From CAZNNH01 sp964574335 (lineage in GTDB: Bacteria > Acidobacteriota > Vicinamibacteria > Fen-336): DNA of 35,360 nt. Positions 33,513-35,360 of this stretch are shown here, piece after piece (positions within the stretch are counted from its first letter, which is position 1; each line of letters starts with the position of its first letter). The stretch lies in NCBI GenBank assembly GCA_964574335.1, contig CAZNNH010000052.1:1-35360 (forward strand). The letters run 5' to 3'. The notes under the pieces are model-generated. The model was not told the DNA's origin and made no database searches. It saw only the letters and a list, made by a program, of their open reading frames with translations. Made by a program: the position numbers and the translations under genes.

Positions 33513-34349
33513 TCACTCTGTTTCCGCCCTCGCCAACCGGATCCGGCTCTCCACGTCGTGCCCGGCGGCCTGCCGCGCCAGCAACTCGGCCAGGTCCTTC
33601 TCCGCTCCCGTGCGGACCGCACCGCTCAGCACCACCCGCCCGCCGTCCTCGCGGACCTCGAGACGGTACCGGGCCAGGTTCGCGTTGTCCGCCAGCGCCT
33701 GGCGCACCGCCTCGGCGGCGCTTCCCGGCGGCTGCTCCAGGGGGACGCGGCCCTGAGCTTCGGCGATCGTCCGAAGCCGGTCGGTGACCCCGGTCACACC
33801 CGGCAGGTCGCGGGCGATGCGGAGCGCTTCCGCACGTTGGCGGTCGTTGCGCACCTCGCCGGTCAGCACCACCTCGCGACGGTAGGCCTTCGCCTTCAGG
33901 TGGGTGTCGTCGAGGTTGCGGTCGAGGGAGAAGGCCAGGCGCAGCCGGACCTCCAGCGCCCGGTCGTCCAGGCTCTCGCCCAGCGTTCGATCGGAGCCGG
34001 GTCGGGTCTCCGGCTCGCTTCCCGAGACCTTCAGGTGGTTCACCACCTGGGTGACGTTGGGGACGGAAGCCGCCACCTCCTCGGCGAGCCGCTGGGCCTC
34101 TTCTGCGGGGACGTGGCCGCGGAGCGTGACCACGCCGCCCTCGGTTTCGACCTCGATCTCGAGACGGGCCAGGTGCCGGTTCAGCTCGAACGCGCCCTTG
34201 ACCGCTCCGGTGGTGGTGGCGTCCTTGAGCCGGTCACCGACCTCGCCCAGGTCCTCCACCTCGGGAAGGCGGCCCCCGTGCCTCCAGTAGTAGAGGCCGC
34301 CTCCGACGAGGGCGACCAGGATGCAGAGGGCGAACAGACGGCCGAGCAC
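33513..34349 (-). CDS. Membrane-anchored triple BON-domain protein
   Basis: 278 residues from GTG 34349 (GAGGTGG just upstream). One N-terminal membrane anchor (about 3-21), then three BON domains (about 40-110, 130-195 and 205-275), each with the 'L..d..l......v....g.v.L.G.v....' layout: GGVVTLRGHVPAEEAQRLAE, REVVLTGEVRNDRQRAEALR and GRVVLSGAVRTGAEKDLAEL. BON domains, as in OsmY and DolP, associate with phospholipid membranes. A role in envelope integrity or osmotic stress is likely. It starts 10 bases after the second DUF507 gene, so they form one operon. Confidence 0.85.
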   Translation of the reverse strand: MLGRLFALCILVALVGGGLYYWRHGGRLPEVEDLGEVGDRLKDATTTGAVKGAFELNRHLARLEIEVETEGGVVTLRGHVPAEEAQRLAEEVAASVPNVTQVVNHLKVSGSEPETRPGSDRTLGESLDDRALEVRLRLAFSLDRNLDDTHLKAKAYRREVVLTGEVRNDRQRAEALRIARDLPGVTGVTDRLRTIAEAQGRVPLEQPPGSAAEAVRQALADNANLARYRLEVREDGGRVVLSGAVRTGAEKDLAELLARQAAGHDVESRIRLARAETE

Positions 34350-34359
34350 CGAGCCACCT

Positions 34360-34644
34360 CTAGGGAAGCACCTTCTTGAAGCGGGCCTGTTCTTCCTCGG
34401 AGTACTTCCGATACAGGACGTCCCACTCGTCGGAGCCCTCGACGATGGTCCGCTTCTGGCTCTCGATCTTGCGTCGCACCGCGGTGTCGATCGCCTCGTC
34501 CACGCGCATCTCGGCCTCGATCAGACGGAACACCTGCTGTCGGATCTCCTGGGGGTCGGCGAAGAACTCGACACGCTCATCTTCATTAAGGTACTTGAGC
34601 ACCCGATGCGAGAGCTGGATCATCTTGTCGCGGGACAGCTTCAC
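34360..34644 (-). CDS. DUF507 protein (second copy)
   Basis: 94 residues, no membrane segment, rich in charged helices. MKLSRDKMIQLSHRVLKYL at the start and WDVLYRKYSEEE near the end match the DUF507 family, whose function is unknown. The start is GTG 34644, overlapping the stop of the preceding DUF507 gene by 4 bases (GTGA), so the pair is translationally coupled and probably forms a heteromer. Both copies share the pattern of an N-terminal 'kls...i...a..v...L' helix followed by an acidic middle part. Confidence 0.85.
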   Translation of the reverse strand: MKLSRDKMIQLSHRVLKYLNEDERVEFFADPQEIRQQVFRLIEAEMRVDEAIDTAVRRKIESQKRTIVEGSDEWDVLYRKYSEEEQARFKKVLP

Positions 34645-34919
34645 AGCACGATCCCCTTCTCCTTGGCGAGCTTGCGCTTGACCATCTTGAACATCTCCGT
34701 GTAGGTGATGTCCGAGCGGGTCATCTCAGAGGCGTGCTGCATCAGCACCTCCCGCACCTCCTCGTTGAGCCGGTCCTCCTGCATCAGCTCGTCGGTGATG
34801 CCCCGGGCGATGCCTTCCACCACCGGCGCCTCGGCGTCCACCTCCAGCTTCCCTTCGGCGACCAGGACCTTGACGATCTTGCGGGCGATGTACTCGATCT
34901 CGTTCTGCGTCAATCGCAT
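34641..34919 (-). CDS. DUF507 protein (first copy)
   Basis: 92 residues from ATG 34919. MRLTQNEIEYIARKIVKVLV is the typical opening of DUF507, EDRLNEEVREVLMQH and YTEMFKMVKRKLAKEKG follow. An upstream extension of the frame to 34976 is Arg-rich and unconserved, so it is left out. It opens the operon DUF507-DUF507-BON. Its sequence is related to the downstream copy but clearly diverged, pointing to an old duplication. Function unknown. Confidence 0.87.
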   Translation of the reverse strand: MRLTQNEIEYIARKIVKVLVAEGKLEVDAEAPVVEGIARGITDELMQEDRLNEEVREVLMQHASEMTRSDITYTEMFKMVKRKLAKEKGIVL

Positions 34920-34997
34920 GGGGTCGCGAGTATAGCCCCGACCGAGCCGCCAAGTCGACCGGGCCCGAGGCCCCACAGACGCCGGGACCGCGTGTGC

Positions 34998-35003
34998 TAT
35001 GCT
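34998..35003 (+). promoter_or_regulatory. Possible -10 before upp
   Basis: TATGCT, 23 bases before the upp ATG (35027), in the 107-base space between divergent genes. No good -35 is visible. A GAGG ribosome site lies between it and the start. Confidence 0.35.
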
Positions 35004-35026
35004 CCGGCAGCTTCTGTCGAGGCCCC

Positions 35027-35360
35027 ATGCCGCTGCACATCGTCGAGCATCCCGTCGTCGAGGACGTGCTGTCCCGCCTGCGCGACCGGCAGACGCCGCC
35101 CAGCGAGTTCCGGCGTCTGGCGCGGCGGATCGGCCTGCTGCTGGCGGTCGAGGCCACCCGCGACCTGGGCCTGTGCGACGAAAGCGTCGAAACGCCCCTG
35201 GAGCGGACCCGGGTGCGTCGTCTCGCGGATCGGGTGGTGGCGGTGCCGGTGCTGCGGGCCGGGCTGGGGATGCTGGAGGCCTTCCTGGAGGTGATCCCGG
35301 GCGCCCAGGTCGGGTACTTCGGCCTGGAGCGCAACGAGGAAACGGCGGTGGCCCGCCGCT
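35027..35360 (+). CDS. upp: Uracil phosphoribosyltransferase (5' part)
   Basis: Salvages uracil with PRPP to UMP. The first 111 residues are present and the gene runs off the right edge. It begins MPLHIVEHPVVEDVLSRLRD. TPPSEFRRLARRIGLLLAVEA matches the 'FR.l..ei..Ll..Ea' helix, and VVAVPVLRAGLGMLEAF is the diagnostic Upp segment, followed by VGYFGLERNEET, where most family members have 'GlyRdpeT'. The PRPP loop would lie beyond the window. It is transcribed divergently from the DUF507 operon. Confidence 0.9.
   Translation, partial: MPLHIVEHPVVEDVLSRLRDRQTPPSEFRRLARRIGLLLAVEATRDLGLCDESVETPLERTRVRRLADRVVAVPVLRAGLGMLEAFLEVIPGAQVGYFGLERNEETAVARR

Overview
This is a GC-rich (clearly above 60% by eye), densely coded chromosomal window of a Gram-negative-type bacterium. 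About 37 genes fill it, no gap exceeds about 250 bases, and GTG and TTG starts and 4-base stop/start overlaps are common. The likely source is Acidobacteriota or a similar deep-branching, high-GC Gram-negative lineage. This is inference. It rests on a barrel + PKD + OmpA-type outer-membrane protein with an altered peptidoglycan-binding loop, tandem DUF507 genes, a soluble Ser/Thr kinase/PP2C pair, a PilZ protein, and a Gram-negative envelope together with a cdaA-cdaR-glmM block. No rRNA or phylogenetic computation was possible.

Left edge (1-900): the end of a probable XRE-type regulator, a small membrane ORF that seems frameshifted, and a remnant in which a HEAT-like repeat is joined in frame to the C-terminal half of a tyrosine recombinase. 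This is the only part that looks like decayed accessory DNA. 915-7564 holds a MATE exporter, an orphan HExxH protein, dut, rlmN coupled to an ArnT/PMT-like glycosyltransferase, and hemL.

The central housekeeping run (7815-16588) is tRNA-Met(CAT), tilS, hpt, ftsH, folP, cdaA, cdaR, glmM and a divergent pdxJ-like gene. It joins tRNA modification, purine salvage, membrane proteolysis, folate synthesis, c-di-AMP synthesis and the first committed step to UDP-GlcNAc. A new promoter at 16620-16649 then starts a signalling and metabolic stretch: PP2C phosphatase, Ser/Thr kinase, PilZ protein, SDR oxidoreductase, GAF protein and a DHDPS-family aldolase that looks most like 4-hydroxy-2-oxoglutarate aldolase. 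Convergent to it are a diacylglycerol-kinase-like gene and a GT4 glycosyltransferase.

23617-29222 carries pyrE, truA and the classical envelope/isoprenoid run uppS-cdsA-dxr-rseP. 29276-34919 is a minus-strand envelope region: a secreted TPR protein, a secreted 11-Asp-box propeller, the barrel-PKD-OmpA protein with a strong terminator, a three-BON-domain membrane protein and two DUF507 genes. The window ends inside upp.

The observations most worth follow-up are the PdxJ-like protein lacking several conserved active-site residues, the HOGA-like aldolase, the altered OmpA domain, the secreted Asp-box/TPR pair, the HEAT-recombinase chimera, and the repeated occurrence of -10-like hexamers very close to start codons. 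I found no CRISPR array, intact prophage, IS element or unmistakable new defence system.
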